Assembly: GCA_945876565.1 (NCBI GenBank)
Contig: CAMCOS010000005.1
Span: 1-64,000 of the forward strand
DNA length: 64,000 bases
Direction: 5' to 3'
Origin: Lautropia mirabilis
GTDB taxonomy: Bacteria > Pseudomonadota > Gammaproteobacteria > Burkholderiales > Burkholderiaceae_B
The notes under the pieces: model-generated
Databases searched by the model: none
The model's input: the letters and a program-made list of their open reading frames with translations, nothing else
What the model was told of the DNA's origin: nothing
Position numbers and translations under genes: made by a program
Shown: piece after piece, positions 34,999-45,681 of the stretch
Layout of the letters: every line of letters begins with the position of its first letter
Position numbering within the stretch: position 1 is the first letter of the stretch

Positions 34999-37489
34999 GC
35001 AATTCAGCTCGCCCGACCGCTAGCGCACGCAAACGTTGGTTGGCAACGACCTGAATGGCGGCCCGAAGCGTTTCATCTTTGGCTAGCAAAGCCTTGAAGT
35101 CCCGTGCGGTTAGTTCCAGCAGCTTGGTATAACCCAAAGAACGTACCTCGAATTCGTTTGCATCCTGTTTTAAAAGGTACAACTCCCCAAAAAACTCGCC
35201 TGAGCCAAGCTCGATGTGTGTTGCGTCAGGCAGCCGCATCGTCACTGCACCGGAGGCCACAAAATACAACGACGGATTGGGTTTGCTGGGTCCCTGTATT
35301 AGTTGGTTCGGTAGCGTCAAGCGAGTCTTTAGCTTGCGTGTCAGTTTTTTAAGCGTGTCTTTGGGCAGATCTGCAAGTAAAGGCACCTTGTGAGCCAGGT
35401 CTTCCGGAGCCATTTCGGTATCTAGCGCTGGAATCCGGTCGAGAAATGCCCATCGATCCTCAAGCCGCTGCATCAGGTCATCGTATACCTCTGGGCTAAT
35501 CACAGATTCATCGAGCATTTCGCGATAACGAGCGCGCTCCAATGTGCGCGCCAGACGACCAAGGTAACTCTGCTCGAGCCATTCGGCAAAGCTAGGATAC
35601 TGCAAGCGCAATGCTTGCAAGTTCTCTTCAATCCGTGCCAGACGATTACGCAACGCCGTTTGAATCGCGTCCGATGCGCTGTCCCCGATCATTGGCCTGA
35701 CTTGATTGTTGGCGAACAAGATCAGACGACGCGAGACCCAGCGCCAGCCGACAAGCTCGACAAATCGCTGTCCGAGCTCTCTGCCAAGCCACCCTTGAAG
35801 ACCCAAAGTTTGATGCAGGCGTAACAGTAACTTAAAGGTTTTTGGATACTGCAATGAGCGCCCGATTGATTTCTCAAAGCCAGCCATGCCACTGACTTTG
35901 ATGTCATCTTCCATCTGCTCGGACACAGAGAGTAATCGCTCTGCCGTTCGACGGCCAAAGCCTTGCTCTCCGAGGCTCACTAGAATCAGCTCGCTTTGAC
36001 GGCTTGCAATCATCGACAGCCCTAGTCTGAGGCGATCCTCTTCATCAAAGCTCTCGATGTGAGTATCGGTCACGCTGGTAACGCTGGCTTCAAACACGTC
36101 ATCGATTTTGGTGCGTGCTTGACGACTGATCTGTTCATCAACAGCAATCCGCTTGGTTTCAGCCTGCAAGTCGCTAACAGTAATAACGACAGCTTGGTTA
36201 CGCAGGGCACGCTCAAGCGGGGAAAGTTTGTTTAATTCAAGAAAGTTAATCAACGGTCGCAGAGTCAGACCGTTAATGACCAGAGTTGACAAGACAAACC
36301 CGGTGACGCCAATGGCGACAAAGTCGCTGATTTCGTCAGACAGCAGATCATGTTCAGTAAGTGATAGTGCAAGCGCCAGAGACAACGCGCCGCGTAAACC
36401 ACCCCAACAGATCACGGCTTTATATCGGCTGTCTATGCGGGTGCCTACCATTGCTGTTAAGCCTGGTAACAAGCCGTAAACAGTAACAGCGCGGGCAGCT
36501 AGCGCGGCAATCATCATGACAAACACAATGAGCAAGTCGTGCCATGTGGCGTTGGTCAGCAACTTCGGAATCATCATGGCCGCAAACAAAAAAATTAGTG
36601 AACTCGCCCAAAACCCAAGTTGCCGCCACGATTGAGCAAGTGCATGCGATGTCGCCGGTGTCATGCGGGTGCGACCCACGGATGACACAACGAGGCCCGC
36701 CACTACCGCCGAGACGACGCCAGACCAACCAAAAAAATGTTCGGGGATGATGTACGCAATGTAAGCGGTTGCCACCGTGAGCGAGATTTCTGCCGTTGGC
36801 CAGCCACGCAAAATCGGTAAGGCAGCACAAGCGATGCGTCCGATCACATAGCCGCTAAAGGCACCGCCAATCATGAGATTAAAAAAGCTAACGAGGACCG
36901 AGCCAGTGCCTATTGGGTTAGGGATCGTCTCAGATGCGACACCGAGCATGACTGCGTATAAGGCAATCGCTGCCGCATCGTTTAGCAGACTCTCTCCCTC
37001 AACAATGGTTGTCAGGCGTTTGGGCGCGCCCACTTCTTTAAAAATGCTAACCACCGCGGCGGGGTCTGTGGTTGCAATGATGGCACCAAGTAACAGGCAT
37101 GCAGCCAGGCTGTAGCTTGAAACAAAAGACACTCCCCAGCCCACAAATGCGGTGCAGATAAATACTGCGACCACAGCGAGAAGCAAAATAGGGGCAATGT
37201 CGTTGGCTAATCCACGAACGTTGGTGTTTAACGCGGTCTCAAACAGCAACACCGGCAAGAACACCACCAAGATGGTTTCCGAGGGAATTTCAAAGGCCTG
37301 CAGTGACTCTAGCGATGTCGCTAGCCAGCCGGGTGCCCATTCGTGAACGTGGATGAAATAGCCCAACAGCGCACCCACTAGCGACAAAAGTAAAGAGTCT
37401 GGGATGCGCAACGCACTCGCAAGCGGTGACAAAAAGCAAACGAGAACCAAAATTCCCGCCAGCCCGAAGATGAGCATGTTGGTGGCCAT
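34961..37489 (-). CDS. CPA1-type Na+/H+ antiporter with C-terminal cyclic-nucleotide-binding-type domain
   Basis: 842 residues. Residues about 1-410 form a 12-13 helix antiporter with ATTDPAAVVSIFKEVG and EGESLLNDAAAIALY, the two signature segments with ion-site Asp residues. Residues about 410-700 are a long helical cytoplasmic region. Residues about 710-830 resemble a cNMP-binding jelly roll (SLYFVASGAVTMRLPD, GSGEFFGELYLL). This is the layout of SOS1-like and similar bacterial antiporters. The domain may sense a ligand, but the Arg needed for cyclic-nucleotide phosphate binding is not obvious after GELYLL. It exchanges monovalent cations for protons. Confidence 0.88.
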   Translation of the reverse strand: MATNMLIFGLAGILVLVCFLSPLASALRIPDSLLLSLVGALLGYFIHVHEWAPGWLATSLESLQAFEIPSETILVVFLPVLLFETALNTNVRGLANDIAPILLLAVVAVFICTAFVGWGVSFVSSYSLAACLLLGAIIATTDPAAVVSIFKEVGAPKRLTTIVEGESLLNDAAAIALYAVMLGVASETIPNPIGTGSVLVSFFNLMIGGAFSGYVIGRIACAALPILRGWPTAEISLTVATAYIAYIIPEHFFGWSGVVSAVVAGLVVSSVGRTRMTPATSHALAQSWRQLGFWASSLIFLFAAMMIPKLLTNATWHDLLIVFVMMIAALAARAVTVYGLLPGLTAMVGTRIDSRYKAVICWGGLRGALSLALALSLTEHDLLSDEISDFVAIGVTGFVLSTLVINGLTLRPLINFLELNKLSPLERALRNQAVVITVSDLQAETKRIAVDEQISRQARTKIDDVFEASVTSVTDTHIESFDEEDRLRLGLSMIASRQSELILVSLGEQGFGRRTAERLLSVSEQMEDDIKVSGMAGFEKSIGRSLQYPKTFKLLLRLHQTLGLQGWLGRELGQRFVELVGWRWVSRRLILFANNQVRPMIGDSASDAIQTALRNRLARIEENLQALRLQYPSFAEWLEQSYLGRLARTLERARYREMLDESVISPEVYDDLMQRLEDRWAFLDRIPALDTEMAPEDLAHKVPLLADLPKDTLKKLTRKLKTRLTLPNQLIQGPSKPNPSLYFVASGAVTMRLPDATHIELGSGEFFGELYLLKQDANEFEVRSLGYTKLLELTARDFKALLAKDETLRAAIQVVANQRLRALAVGRAELLIEPDAPAGSER

Positions 37490-37571
37490 GCGTTCTATCT
37501 TAGCGGGTTCTTTGCAACTAGATGATGACTGGCTCGATGATCGCCAGCGCTAGCCTTGACACAAAATCTAC

Positions 37572-38462
37572 TTACGCGGCCTGCAGTGTTCCGCGCATTT
37601 TCTTGAGCGCAGCGGCCTCAATTTGGCGAATGCGTTCGGCTGATACGCCAAACTCATCGGCCAGTTCGTTTAACGTGGCGCCACCGTCCTCAGCTAACCA
37701 CCGCGCGGTGACTATCCGACGTGAACGTTCATCAAGCATCTCAATCGCATGAGTCAGTCCGTTTGTCTGGAGTTGCTCTTGGTCTCGGCGGGCAAGCACC
37801 TCGGTCGGGTCATACTCGCCGTTGTCCGTCAGGTAGTCAATCGGGCTGAGTTGGTCCTCGTCGCCCACGGGCGCCTGCAATGAAAGCTCGCGCCCTGTCA
37901 TGCGAACTTCCATTTCGCGCACTTCCTCGGGCTTGACGTTGAGTTCGTTGGCAATGCCATTGACCATTGCGGTGTCAAGCGTTGTGCCATCGGGGCGCAT
38001 GCGGCGAAGGTTAAAAAACAGCTTGCGCTGTGCCTTGGTCGTTGCAACTTTAACTAAGCGCCAGTTGCGGATAATGAATTCATGGATTTCTGCTTTGATC
38101 CAGTGCACAGCAAAGGACACTAACCGTACGCCACGATCTGGGTCAAAGCGTTTGACCGCTTTCATTAGCCCAATGTTGCCCTCTTGGATCAGGTCGGCAT
38201 GCGCCAAGCCATAACCCAAGTACTGACGGGCGATCGAGACCACCAGACGTAGATGCGACAGGATAAGGTCGCGCGCCGAGTCTAGATCATTGTTGTCGCG
38301 CAAATTAAGCGCAAACGCACGCTCCTGCTCTGGGCGCAGCACAGGCATCTGGTTAACCGCGGCGATATACGCCTCGATCGACCCAAGTGCACCAGGATTG
38401 GTCACTGCCATTGATAGGGCCTGAGGTGACACCGCTAAATCACTAGAAATTGCAACTTGCAT
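37572..38462 (-). CDS. rpoH: Heat-shock sigma factor RpoH (sigma-32)
   Basis: 296 residues from the ATG at 38462, which has GGAGAG upstream; the frame reaches 38498 but that start has no such site. Region 2 contains LRLVVSIARQYLGYGLAHADLIQEG and FDPDRGVRLVSFAVHWIKAEI, the RpoH box lies in AQRKLFFNLR, and region 4 contains a helix-turn-helix LNELADEFGVSAERIRQIE. It directs transcription of chaperone and protease genes. A perfect CIRCE operator lies 53 bases upstream, so HrcA probably represses it. Confidence 0.96.
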   Translation of the reverse strand: MQVAISSDLAVSPQALSMAVTNPGALGSIEAYIAAVNQMPVLRPEQERAFALNLRDNNDLDSARDLILSHLRLVVSIARQYLGYGLAHADLIQEGNIGLMKAVKRFDPDRGVRLVSFAVHWIKAEIHEFIIRNWRLVKVATTKAQRKLFFNLRRMRPDGTTLDTAMVNGIANELNVKPEEVREMEVRMTGRELSLQAPVGDEDQLSPIDYLTDNGEYDPTEVLARRDQEQLQTNGLTHAIEMLDERSRRIVTARWLAEDGGATLNELADEFGVSAERIRQIEAAALKKMRGTLQAA

Positions 38463-38514
38463 GGATATAGGCTCTCCGCTCGAAGCACTAAAAAACATTG
38501 CACCCTAGAAAATA

Positions 38515-38541
38515 TTAGCACTCTCTCGCCTAGAGTGCTAA
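38515..38541. promoter_or_regulatory. CIRCE operator (HrcA site) upstream of rpoH
   Basis: The half-sites TTAGCACTC at 38515-38523 and GAGTGCTAA at 38533-38541 are separated by exactly nine bases, matching the CIRCE consensus at every position. It lies in the divergent region between rpoH and the RAYT-like gene, 53 bases from the rpoH ATG. Just upstream on the rpoH strand, CCCATCTAA (38552-38560, reverse) resembles a sigma-32 -10 box, though no good -35 is seen. HrcA binding here should restrain rpoH until heat inactivates the repressor. Confidence 0.93.
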
Positions 38542-38605
38542 TAAGACTGGATTAGATGGGTGAAGTTCCCCATAATTATTGTTCAGTCAAACTTCAAACA
38601 ATAGA

Positions 38606-39331
38606 ATGCGCCTACCTCGCTTACATGCCCCTGCAGAGGCTCAGCTCGTGCAGGTCCGTTTTACAGCTGCGCTTGCGCAAGCCTGTCAGGCTTTTGGGTC
38701 AAACAGCGAATTGGACCGGATTGCCGGTTGGCTCGGCAACCAGATCCAAAGCAATCAACTTGCTTTGCATGCTTGGGCGTTAACACCCAGTCGACTATTG
38801 CTACTGCTCAGCTCACCAAATAGTAGTGCTGTCTCGCGAACCGTTCAAGCGATTGGCCGCCGACTGGCTGCAGAGCTAAAGACAGGCCGCGTGTTTGAGG
38901 GGCGGTTTAAAAGCGCCTTGATTGAACCCGTCTGGGTATTGCCATCGCAGATCTGGTTGGAGACTGCGCCGGTTAAAGAGGGTTATGCAAGCCAAGCGAT
39001 GAGTTGGCCCTGGTCATCGGCCGCAAGCCATGTGGGGCATGTGCAGGCGCCTCGCCAATACGCTGTTTTATTGTCTGATCACCAGAGCTACTGGGCTTGC
39101 GGCAACACACCGTTCGATCGTCAGGCGACCTATAGAATCAAATTACTAAATGGGCTACTTGCATCCCAGCGTGAGCGCATCGAATCGGCGCTGTCTGGTC
39201 AGTGGGCGCTTGGGTCGCAGCAGTACGTTGCTCAAATTAGCAAGCTCGCGAGTAGGCGTGTTTCACCTGGAAGGCGGGGACGTCCGCCTAAGGATGTCGC
39301 GAGGCTTACTGATCCGTCCCCATTAAACTGA
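38606..39331 (+). CDS. RAYT/IS200-like (Y1) transposase-derived protein lacking catalytic residues
   Basis: 241 residues from the ATG at 38606 (an upstream TTG at 38579 is weaker). Conserved RAYT landmarks are GRVFEGRFKSALIEP (residues 94-108), APVKEGY, the WPWSS motif (134-138) and a basic C-terminal tail ending in RRGRPPK. The catalytic HUH motif, normally in MPNHVHLL, is here TPSRLLLLL (R63 and L65 replace the histidines), and the usual catalytic-tyrosine helix has no Tyr. No flanking repeats are visible. It is probably a domesticated DNA-binding protein placed upstream of gltB, not a mobile element. Confidence 0.8.
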   Translation: MRLPRLHAPAEAQLVQVRFTAALAQACQAFGSNSELDRIAGWLGNQIQSNQLALHAWALTPSRLLLLLSSPNSSAVSRTVQAIGRRLAAELKTGRVFEGRFKSALIEPVWVLPSQIWLETAPVKEGYASQAMSWPWSSAASHVGHVQAPRQYAVLLSDHQSYWACGNTPFDRQATYRIKLLNGLLASQRERIESALSGQWALGSQQYVAQISKLASRRVSPGRRGRPPKDVARLTDPSPLN

Positions 39332-39355
39332 CATTGCGGAGGGCGGGGAATTAAT

Positions 39356-39378
39356 CGGGGACGCACCCCGTTTATTTT
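39356..39378 (+). terminator. Probable terminator after the RAYT-like gene
   Basis: A stem CGGGG/CCCCG with the loop ACGCA, followed by TTTATTTT, lies 25 bases after the RAYT-like stop and just ahead of the gltB leader. The stem is only 5 bp, so strength is moderate. Confidence 0.55.
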
Positions 39379-39395
39379 GCTTGCATTGCGTCTGG

Positions 39396-39407
39396 GATAA
39401 CGTTATC
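39396..39407. promoter_or_regulatory. 12-bp palindrome in the gltB leader
   Basis: A perfect palindrome, GATAACGTTATC, lies 48 bases upstream of the gltB ATG in the only regulatory space before gltBD. It could be an operator for a nitrogen or glutamate regulator. It does not match a site I can name. Confidence 0.35.
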
Positions 39408-39454
39408 GTGAATTCCCGCGCTGCACCATGCGCGGCTGAACGGGAGCCTACCGC

Positions 39455-42400
39455 ATGTCTAATTTTCCATTGACCTTCCATCCGCGTCCTCAGACCGGCC
39501 ACGCCGAGCAGGGACTGTATTCCCCTGTCAATGAACACGACGCCTGTGGTGTGGGTTTTGTGGCCCACATCAAGGGCCAGGCCTCACATGCGATCATTTC
39601 GCAGGGCTTGAAAATTCTGGAAAACCTGGATCACCGCGGTGCGGTTGGTGCAGACAAGCTCATGGGTGATGGCGCCGGCATCCTCTTGCAGATACCAGAC
39701 GCCTTGTACCGTGAAGACATGGCCGATCAAGGCGTGACGCTGCCTGCACCAGGTGAGTACGGCGTGGCCATGGTCTTTTTGCCCAAGGAGATCGCCTCAC
39801 GCCTAGCCTGCCAGCAGGTGCTTGAGCGTGAGGTGGTGGCTGAGGGTCAGGTGGTGCTTGGCTGGCGCGATGTGCCAATTGATACCGACATGCCGATGTC
39901 GCCCACGGTTAAGCAATATGAACCGGTGATCCGTCAACTGTTCATAGGCCGTGGCGAGAACGTCATGGTGCCCGATGCTTTAGAGCGCAAGCTCTATGTG
40001 ATTCGCAAGAAAGCCAGCCATGCGGTGATGTCAATGCGTCTAGCGCATGGCACCGAGTACTTTGTGCCATCGATTTCCGTGCGTACCGTGGTTTACAAAG
40101 GTTTGCTTTTGGCGAATCAGGTCGGACAGTACTATCGCGACCTGGCTGATCCACGCGCCATCTCAGCGCTGGCGCTGGTCCACCAGCGTTTTTCAACCAA
40201 TACATTCCCCGCTTGGCCATTGGCACATCCGTACCGGATGATTGCCCACAATGGTGAAATCAACACCGTCAAGGGGAATTACAACTGGCTGCGCGCACGT
40301 GAAGGGGCGATGGAGTCGGCGGTGCTGGGTGAAGACTTGGCCAAGCTTTACCCGATCGTCTATCCGGGGCAATCTGATACAGCTACGTTTGACAACTGTC
40401 TTGAACTCTTGGTGATGTCGGGCTATTCGCTTGCGCACGCCATGATGATGATGATTCCGGAGGCGTGGGAGCAGCATGCCCATATGGATCCAGCACGCCG
40501 AGCATTTTATGAATATCATGCGGCCATGATGGAGCCGTGGGACGGCCCGGCGGCGGTGGCCTTCACCGATGGAAAACAAATCGGCGCCACGCTTGATCGC
40601 AACGGCTTGCGCCCGGCTCGTTATTTAGTAACAGATGATGACTTGGTCATCATGGCTTCTGAAGCCGGCGTATTGCCGATTGCCGAGAGCAGGATTGTAA
40701 AAAAATGGCGCTTGCAGCCCGGGAAAATGTTTTTGATCGACCTCGAACAGGGTCGCATCATTGATGACGAAGAAATTAAATCCCAGTTGGCCAACAGCCG
40801 CCCGTATCGACAGTGGATCGAGCGTCTTCGAGTGAAGCTTGAGACACTGCCCAAGCCCGAGGCCGCCGCCAAGGCCAAGCATCAGTCCAGTGTGGACAGG
40901 CTTGATCGTGAGCAGGCTTTCGGATGGACGCAAGAGGACCTGAAGTTCATATTGGAGCCGATGGCTGATTCCGGTGAGGAGGCCACGGGTTCGATGGGCA
41001 ATGATGCGCCCTTGGCGGTCTTGTCAGATCGTCCAAAGCCGTTCTATAACTATTTCCGCCAAATGTTTGCGCAAGTGACCAATCCACCGATCGACCCGAT
41101 CCGTGAACAGTTGGTCATGTCGCTTGTCTCCTTTATTGGGCCCAAGCCAAACCTGCTTGACATTAACAATGTCAACCCGCCACTGCGACTGGAAGTTTCC
41201 CAACCCGTGCTGGACGAAGACGCCATGACCCAGATTCGGGACGTCGAAGTCTTTACAGGCAATAAGTTCCGCAGCTACGAGATTGACATGACCTACCCGG
41301 CTGCCTGGGGCGCGGAAGGCATTGAAGCTCGTTTGGCGGCTTTGTGTGCTACGGCAGCTGATGCGGTGGCCAGCGGGTTTAATGTTCTGATTGTGTCAGA
41401 CCGTCTGGTCGATAAACATCGCGTGGCGATACCAGCACTTTTGGCGACCTCGGCCATCCACCAGCATTTAATCAGACGGGGCCTGCGCACGAGTACTGGC
41501 CTGGTTGTCGAGACAGGCTCGGCGCGTGAGGTTCATCACTTCGCGCTGCTTGGCGGCTATGGCGCTGAGGCCATTCATCCTTATCTGGCGCTTGAAGCTA
41601 TCCGAGCCATGTCGGCCGATGGAGATAAGGCTGTCCGTAACTTCATCAAAGCCATCGGCAAGGGCTTAAACAAAGTGATGTCCAAGATGGGCATCTCTAC
41701 GTTCATGTCATATTGCGGCGCCCAGATTTTTGAGGCGGTAGGCTTGCACGATACGTTGGTCAAAAAATACTTTTTTGGTACCTCTAGCTCGATTGGTGGC
41801 GTCAATGTCTTTGAGGTTGCTGAAGAGTCCTTGCGCTCACATCGGGCTGCCTTTAGCCGGGACCCAGTTCTGGCCCACGCCCTGGAGGCGGGCGGTGACT
41901 ATGCTTATCGTGTTCGCGGTGAGCAACACATGTGGACGCCGGATTCGATTGCCAAGCTTCAGCATTCCACGCGTTCGAATAGCTACAGCACGTACAAGGA
42001 TTACGCTCAGCTCATCAACGACCAAAGCAAGCGTCACATGACATTGCGCGGCTTATTTGAGTTCAGGTTTGACCCTTCGCAAGCGATACCGCTGGAGGAA
42101 GTCGAACCAGCCAAGGAGATTGTTAAGCGCTTTGCCACTGGTGCGATGTCGTTAGGCTCGATCTCGACAGAGGCCCATTCGGTGCTCGCCGTGGCGATGA
42201 ACCGCATTGGCGGTAAGTCGAACACTGGCGAGGGTGGTGAGGATGAGTTGCGCTATCGCACCGAGCTACAAACCGGCAAAAGTGATATCAAGGACGGTGA
42301 CACGCTAGCCTCCGTGCTTGGCGCGGAGCGCATTGAAGCTGATGTGCTACTCAGAGCGGGTGACTCGCTGCGCTCGCGCATCAAGCAGGTGGCCTCGGGT

Positions 42401-44170
42401 CGCTTTGGCGTGAATCCGGAGTATCTAGCCAGTGCGGATCAGATTCAAATCAAAATGGCACAGGGCGCCAAGCCCGGCGAGGGCGGGCAGTTGCCTGGTC
42501 ACAAAGTGTCCGAGTACATCGCCAAGTTGCGTTGTTCGGTGCCTGGCGTTGGGCTGATTTCGCCGCCACCGCACCACGACATTTATTCCATCGAAGATTT
42601 GGCTCAACTGATCCATGATTTGAAGAACGCCAACGCGCGCGCTTCGATCTCAGTTAAGTTGGTGTCCGAAGTCGGTGTTGGCACGGTTGCGGCCGGTGTA
42701 GCCAAGGCAAAGGCGGATCATGTGGTGATTGCAGGTCACGATGGTGGCACTGGGGCATCACCAATTTCCTCTATTAAGCATGCCGGCACGCCATGGGAGC
42801 TTGGTCTGGCGGAAACGCAACAGACCTTGGTCATTAATCGCTTGCGCAGCCGTATCCGCGTGCAGGCGGATGGCCAAATGAAGACGGGCCGTGATGTGGT
42901 GATTGGCGGCTTGCTCGGTGCGGATGAGTTTGGCTTCGCCACCGCGCCATTGGTGGTCGAAGGTTGCATCATGATGCGCAAGTGCCACCTAAACACATGC
43001 CCGGTTGGCGTGGCAACGCAGGATCCGGTTTTGCGCAAGAAATTTCAGGGCAAGCCAGAGCATGTGGTCAATTTCTTCTTCTTTGTGGCTGAAGAGGTGC
43101 GTGAAATCATGGCTCAACTTGGCATACGAAAGTTTGATGAGCTCATTGGTCGCACGGACCGGCTCGATACACGTGCTGGCATTGATCACTGGAAAGCGCA
43201 TGGCCTTGATTTCACGAAGGTGTTCTATCAGCCCGTCTCGGACGAGCCGCGCTATCAGGTTTTGGAGCAAGACCACGGTTTAGAAGTCGCGATTGATCAC
43301 CAATTGATTGAGCGCAGTAAGCCAGCCATTGAAAAAGGTGAAAAAGTCTCTTTCATTGTGCCCGTGCGCAACCGTAACCGCAGTGTGGGGGCGATGTTGT
43401 CCGGCGAGATCGCTCGCCGCCATGGTGAAGATGGTTTGGCCGATGACTCGATTCACATACAGTTCAATGGCACTGCTGGCCAGAGCTTTGGGGCATTCCT
43501 GGCGCATGGTGTGACTTTTGACCTTGTCGGTGAAGGCAATGACTACGTTGGCAAGGGCTTGGCTGGTGGTTGCATCATCGTGCGCAGCCCCAACGACTTT
43601 CGTGGCTTCGGTCCAGACCACATTATCGTGGGCAACACCGTTCTGTACGGTGCAACCGCGGGCGAGGCCTACCTGAGTGGTGTGGCTGGTGAGCGGTTCG
43701 CGGTTCGCAACTCTGGTGCCGCCGCGGTTGTTGAAGGCACGGGTGACCACGGCTGTGAGTACATGACGGGCGGCACAGTGGTTGTGCTCGGTGCAACGGG
43801 CCGAAACTTTGCTGCGGGCATGTCTGGTGGTGTCGCTTACGTTTATGATCCTGAGCGTCAGTTTAAAGACCGTTGCAACATGGCCATGGTTGATCTCGAG
43901 CCAGTCATTTCATCGGCTGAGCAAAAGGACAAGGTCGGTGTAGACACATGGCACAGCATCGTTCGCGGCGCGGCGCGTGAGACTGACGAGGCAATTCTCA
44001 AACGTCTGGTCGAAGATCATTTCCGTTTAACTGGTAGTTTCCGTGCACGTGACATTTTGAGCAACTGGAACGCTGCTCGAGGTTTATTCGTGAAGGTCAT
44101 GCCAAAAGAGTACCGTCGCGCTTTGGCTGAACTCTGGCAACAAGCCAACCCGGCTTCCAAAGCCGCCTGA
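39455..44170 (+). CDS. gltB: Glutamate synthase large (alpha) subunit
   Basis: 1571 residues. A short propeptide is followed by the class-II glutamine amidotransferase whose N-terminal nucleophile after processing is C31 (HDACGVGF). The central and FMN-binding synthase domains follow, with [12 protein letters not shown], a 3Fe-4S cluster motif [15 protein letters not shown], and a C-terminal beta-helix domain of Gly repeats ([17 protein letters not shown]). It converts glutamine and 2-oxoglutarate to two glutamates with electrons from GltD. It starts the gltBD operon and is full length. Confidence 0.97.
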   Translation: MSNFPLTFHPRPQTGHAEQGLYSPVNEHDACGVGFVAHIKGQASHAIISQGLKILENLDHRGAVGADKLMGDGAGILLQIPDALYREDMADQGVTLPAPGEYGVAMVFLPKEIASRLACQQVLEREVVAEGQVVLGWRDVPIDTDMPMSPTVKQYEPVIRQLFIGRGENVMVPDALERKLYVIRKKASHAVMSMRLAHGTEYFVPSISVRTVVYKGLLLANQVGQYYRDLADPRAISALALVHQRFSTNTFPAWPLAHPYRMIAHNGEINTVKGNYNWLRAREGAMESAVLGEDLAKLYPIVYPGQSDTATFDNCLELLVMSGYSLAHAMMMMIPEAWEQHAHMDPARRAFYEYHAAMMEPWDGPAAVAFTDGKQIGATLDRNGLRPARYLVTDDDLVIMASEAGVLPIAESRIVKKWRLQPGKMFLIDLEQGRIIDDEEIKSQLANSRPYRQWIERLRVKLETLPKPEAAAKAKHQSSVDRLDREQAFGWTQEDLKFILEPMADSGEEATGSMGNDAPLAVLSDRPKPFYNYFRQMFAQVTNPPIDPIREQLVMSLVSFIGPKPNLLDINNVNPPLRLEVSQPVLDEDAMTQIRDVEVFTGNKFRSYEIDMTYPAAWGAEGIEARLAALCATAADAVASGFNVLIVSDRLVDKHRVAIPALLATSAIHQHLIRRGLRTSTGLVVETGSAREVHHFALLGGYGAEAIHPYLALEAIRAMSADGDKAVRNFIKAIGKGLNKVMSKMGISTFMSYCGAQIFEAVGLHDTLVKKYFFGTSSSIGGVNVFEVAEESLRSHRAAFSRDPVLAHALEAGGDYAYRVRGEQHMWTPDSIAKLQHSTRSNSYSTYKDYAQLINDQSKRHMTLRGLFEFRFDPSQAIPLEEVEPAKEIVKRFATGAMSLGSISTEAHSVLAVAMNRIGGKSNTGEGGEDELRYRTELQTGKSDIKDGDTLASVLGAERIEADVLLRAGDSLRSRIKQVASGRFGVNPEYLASADQIQIKMAQGAKPGEGGQLPGHKVSEYIAKLRCSVPGVGLISPPPHHDIYSIEDLAQLIHDLKNANARASISVKLVSEVGVGTVAAGVAKAKADHVVIAGHDGGTGASPISSIKHAGTPWELGLAETQQTLVINRLRSRIRVQADGQMKTGRDVVIGGLLGADEFGFATAPLVVEGCIMMRKCHLNTCPVGVATQDPVLRKKFQGKPEHVVNFFFFVAEEVREIMAQLGIRKFDELIGRTDRLDTRAGIDHWKAHGLDFTKVFYQPVSDEPRYQVLEQDHGLEVAIDHQLIERSKPAIEKGEKVSFIVPVRNRNRSVGAMLSGEIARRHGEDGLADDSIHIQFNGTAGQSFGAFLAHGVTFDLVGEGNDYVGKGLAGGCIIVRSPNDFRGFGPDHIIVGNTVLYGATAGEAYLSGVAGERFAVRNSGAAAVVEGTGDHGCEYMTGGTVVVLGATGRNFAAGMSGGVAYVYDPERQFKDRCNMAMVDLEPVISSAEQKDKVGVDTWHSIVRGAARETDEAILKRLVEDHFRLTGSFRARDILSNWNAARGLFVKVMPKEYRRALAELWQQANPASKAA

Positions 44171-44183
44171 TTGGGGATACGAA

Positions 44184-45650
44184 ATGGGAAAGGTAACTGG
44201 ATTTCTAGAGTTAAACCGATTAAAGGAAGCTAGCGAAGCGCCCGAGATCCGGATCAAGCACTGGCGCGAGTTTGTTGTTCGCTTAAGCGATGGCGAGGCC
44301 AGCAAACAAGGTGCGCGTTGTATGGACTGTGGCATTCCTTTTTGCAGCAGTGGTTGCCCAGTTAATAACATCATTCCGGACTGGAACGATTTGGTCTATC
44401 GCCAGCAATGGCGAGAGGCGCTTGATGTTTTACATTCGACCAATAATTTTCCGGAGTTCACTGGCCGCATCTGCCCCGCTCCTTGCGAGGCTGCCTGCAC
44501 GCTGAACATTAACAACGATCCGGTTGGCATTAAGTCGATTGAGCACGCCATTATCGACAAAGGTTGGGAAGAGGGTTGGGTCGTGCCGCAGCCGCCTGTG
44601 CAACGCACTGGTAAAAAAGTCGCCGTGGTGGGATCGGGCCCAGCCGGCATGGCTGCAGCACAGCAACTGGCTCGGGCTGGACATGAAGTGACCGTATTTG
44701 AAAAGCAAGACCGCATTGGCGGGTTGTTGCGCTATGGCATTCCTGACTTCAAGATGGAAAAGCACTTGATTGATCAGCGTGTGGTGCAGATGCAGGCTGA
44801 GGGCGTGACCTTTTGTCCATCGACCTATATTGGGTCGGCCGATGATGCTGCTGCTAGAGGACTGACGGTAAAAACGCCTGCCGAGCTAGACGCTGAGTTT
44901 GATGCCATTGTGTTGACCGGTGGCTGTGAGATCCCGCGTGATTTGCCAGTGACTGGGCGCGAGCTCGATGGTGTGATGTACGCCATGGATTTTCTGCGCC
45001 CACAGAACAAGATTGTTGCTGGCGACAAGATCTCTGGTCAGGTGTTGGCCAAAGATAAACATGTGGTGGTGATTGGTGGCGGTGATACAGGCTCTGACTG
45101 TGTTGGCACCAGCAACCGTCATGGTGCCAAGTCAGTGACGCAGATTGAATTAATGCCTAAACCGCCTGAGCACGAGAACAAAGACCTGACATGGCCATAT
45201 TGGCCGGCAAAGTTGCGTACTTCTTCTTCACACGAAGAAGGTGCGGAGCGTGATTGGGCGATCACGACCAAATCCATTGAGGGTGCTGAGGGCAAGGTCA
45301 CGAAGATTAAGGCCGCCAGAGTGCAATGGGAGCGTGACCAAACCACGGGCCAGTTCAAGATGCAGGAAGTGCCTGGATCTGAGTTTGACATCAAGGCTGA
45401 CCTGGTGCTCTTGGCCATGGGTTTTGTGGCGCCGGTGGTTGATGTGCTGAAGTCCTTCGGGGTTGATGTGGACGGGCGCGGTAATGCCCGTGCCAACACG
45501 GAGGATTACCGAACCAGTGTGGACAAGGTGTTTGCTGCAGGTGATATGCGCCGTGGCCAGTCTTTGGTGGTTTGGGCGATCCGCGAGGGGCGCCAATGTG
45601 CTCGGGCCGTTGACGAGTTCTTGATGGGTGTCACCGAGTTGCCGCGCTGA
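44184..45650 (+). CDS. gltD: Glutamate synthase small (beta) subunit
   Basis: 488 residues. The N-terminal [17 protein letters not shown] and [11 protein letters not shown] cysteines carry the two [4Fe-4S] clusters; an FAD Rossmann motif follows ([18 protein letters not shown]) and then an NADPH site ([15 protein letters not shown]). It oxidises NADPH and passes electrons to GltB. It begins 13 bases after gltB, so the two are co-transcribed. Length and motifs are standard. Confidence 0.97.
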   Translation: MGKVTGFLELNRLKEASEAPEIRIKHWREFVVRLSDGEASKQGARCMDCGIPFCSSGCPVNNIIPDWNDLVYRQQWREALDVLHSTNNFPEFTGRICPAPCEAACTLNINNDPVGIKSIEHAIIDKGWEEGWVVPQPPVQRTGKKVAVVGSGPAGMAAAQQLARAGHEVTVFEKQDRIGGLLRYGIPDFKMEKHLIDQRVVQMQAEGVTFCPSTYIGSADDAAARGLTVKTPAELDAEFDAIVLTGGCEIPRDLPVTGRELDGVMYAMDFLRPQNKIVAGDKISGQVLAKDKHVVVIGGGDTGSDCVGTSNRHGAKSVTQIELMPKPPEHENKDLTWPYWPAKLRTSSSHEEGAERDWAITTKSIEGAEGKVTKIKAARVQWERDQTTGQFKMQEVPGSEFDIKADLVLLAMGFVAPVVDVLKSFGVDVDGRGNARANTEDYRTSVDKVFAAGDMRRGQSLVVWAIREGRQCARAVDEFLMGVTELPR

Positions 45651-45681
45651 ATTTTTGTAAGGTGGGCGATACAATCCCAAT

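Noticed and set aside
37531..37549. Inverted repeat CTGGC/GCCAG downstream of rpoH
   Set aside because: No T-run follows on the rpoH strand, so it is not a convincing rho-independent terminator.
38606..39331. Active insertion sequence
   Set aside because: Although related to IS200/RAYT transposases, the gene lacks the HUH and Tyr catalytic residues, and no terminal repeats or target duplication are seen.
43280..43750. Antisense open frame of 156 residues inside gltB
   Set aside because: It lies wholly within a highly conserved gene on the other strand, has no family features or ribosome site, and is explained by the codon bias of gltB.
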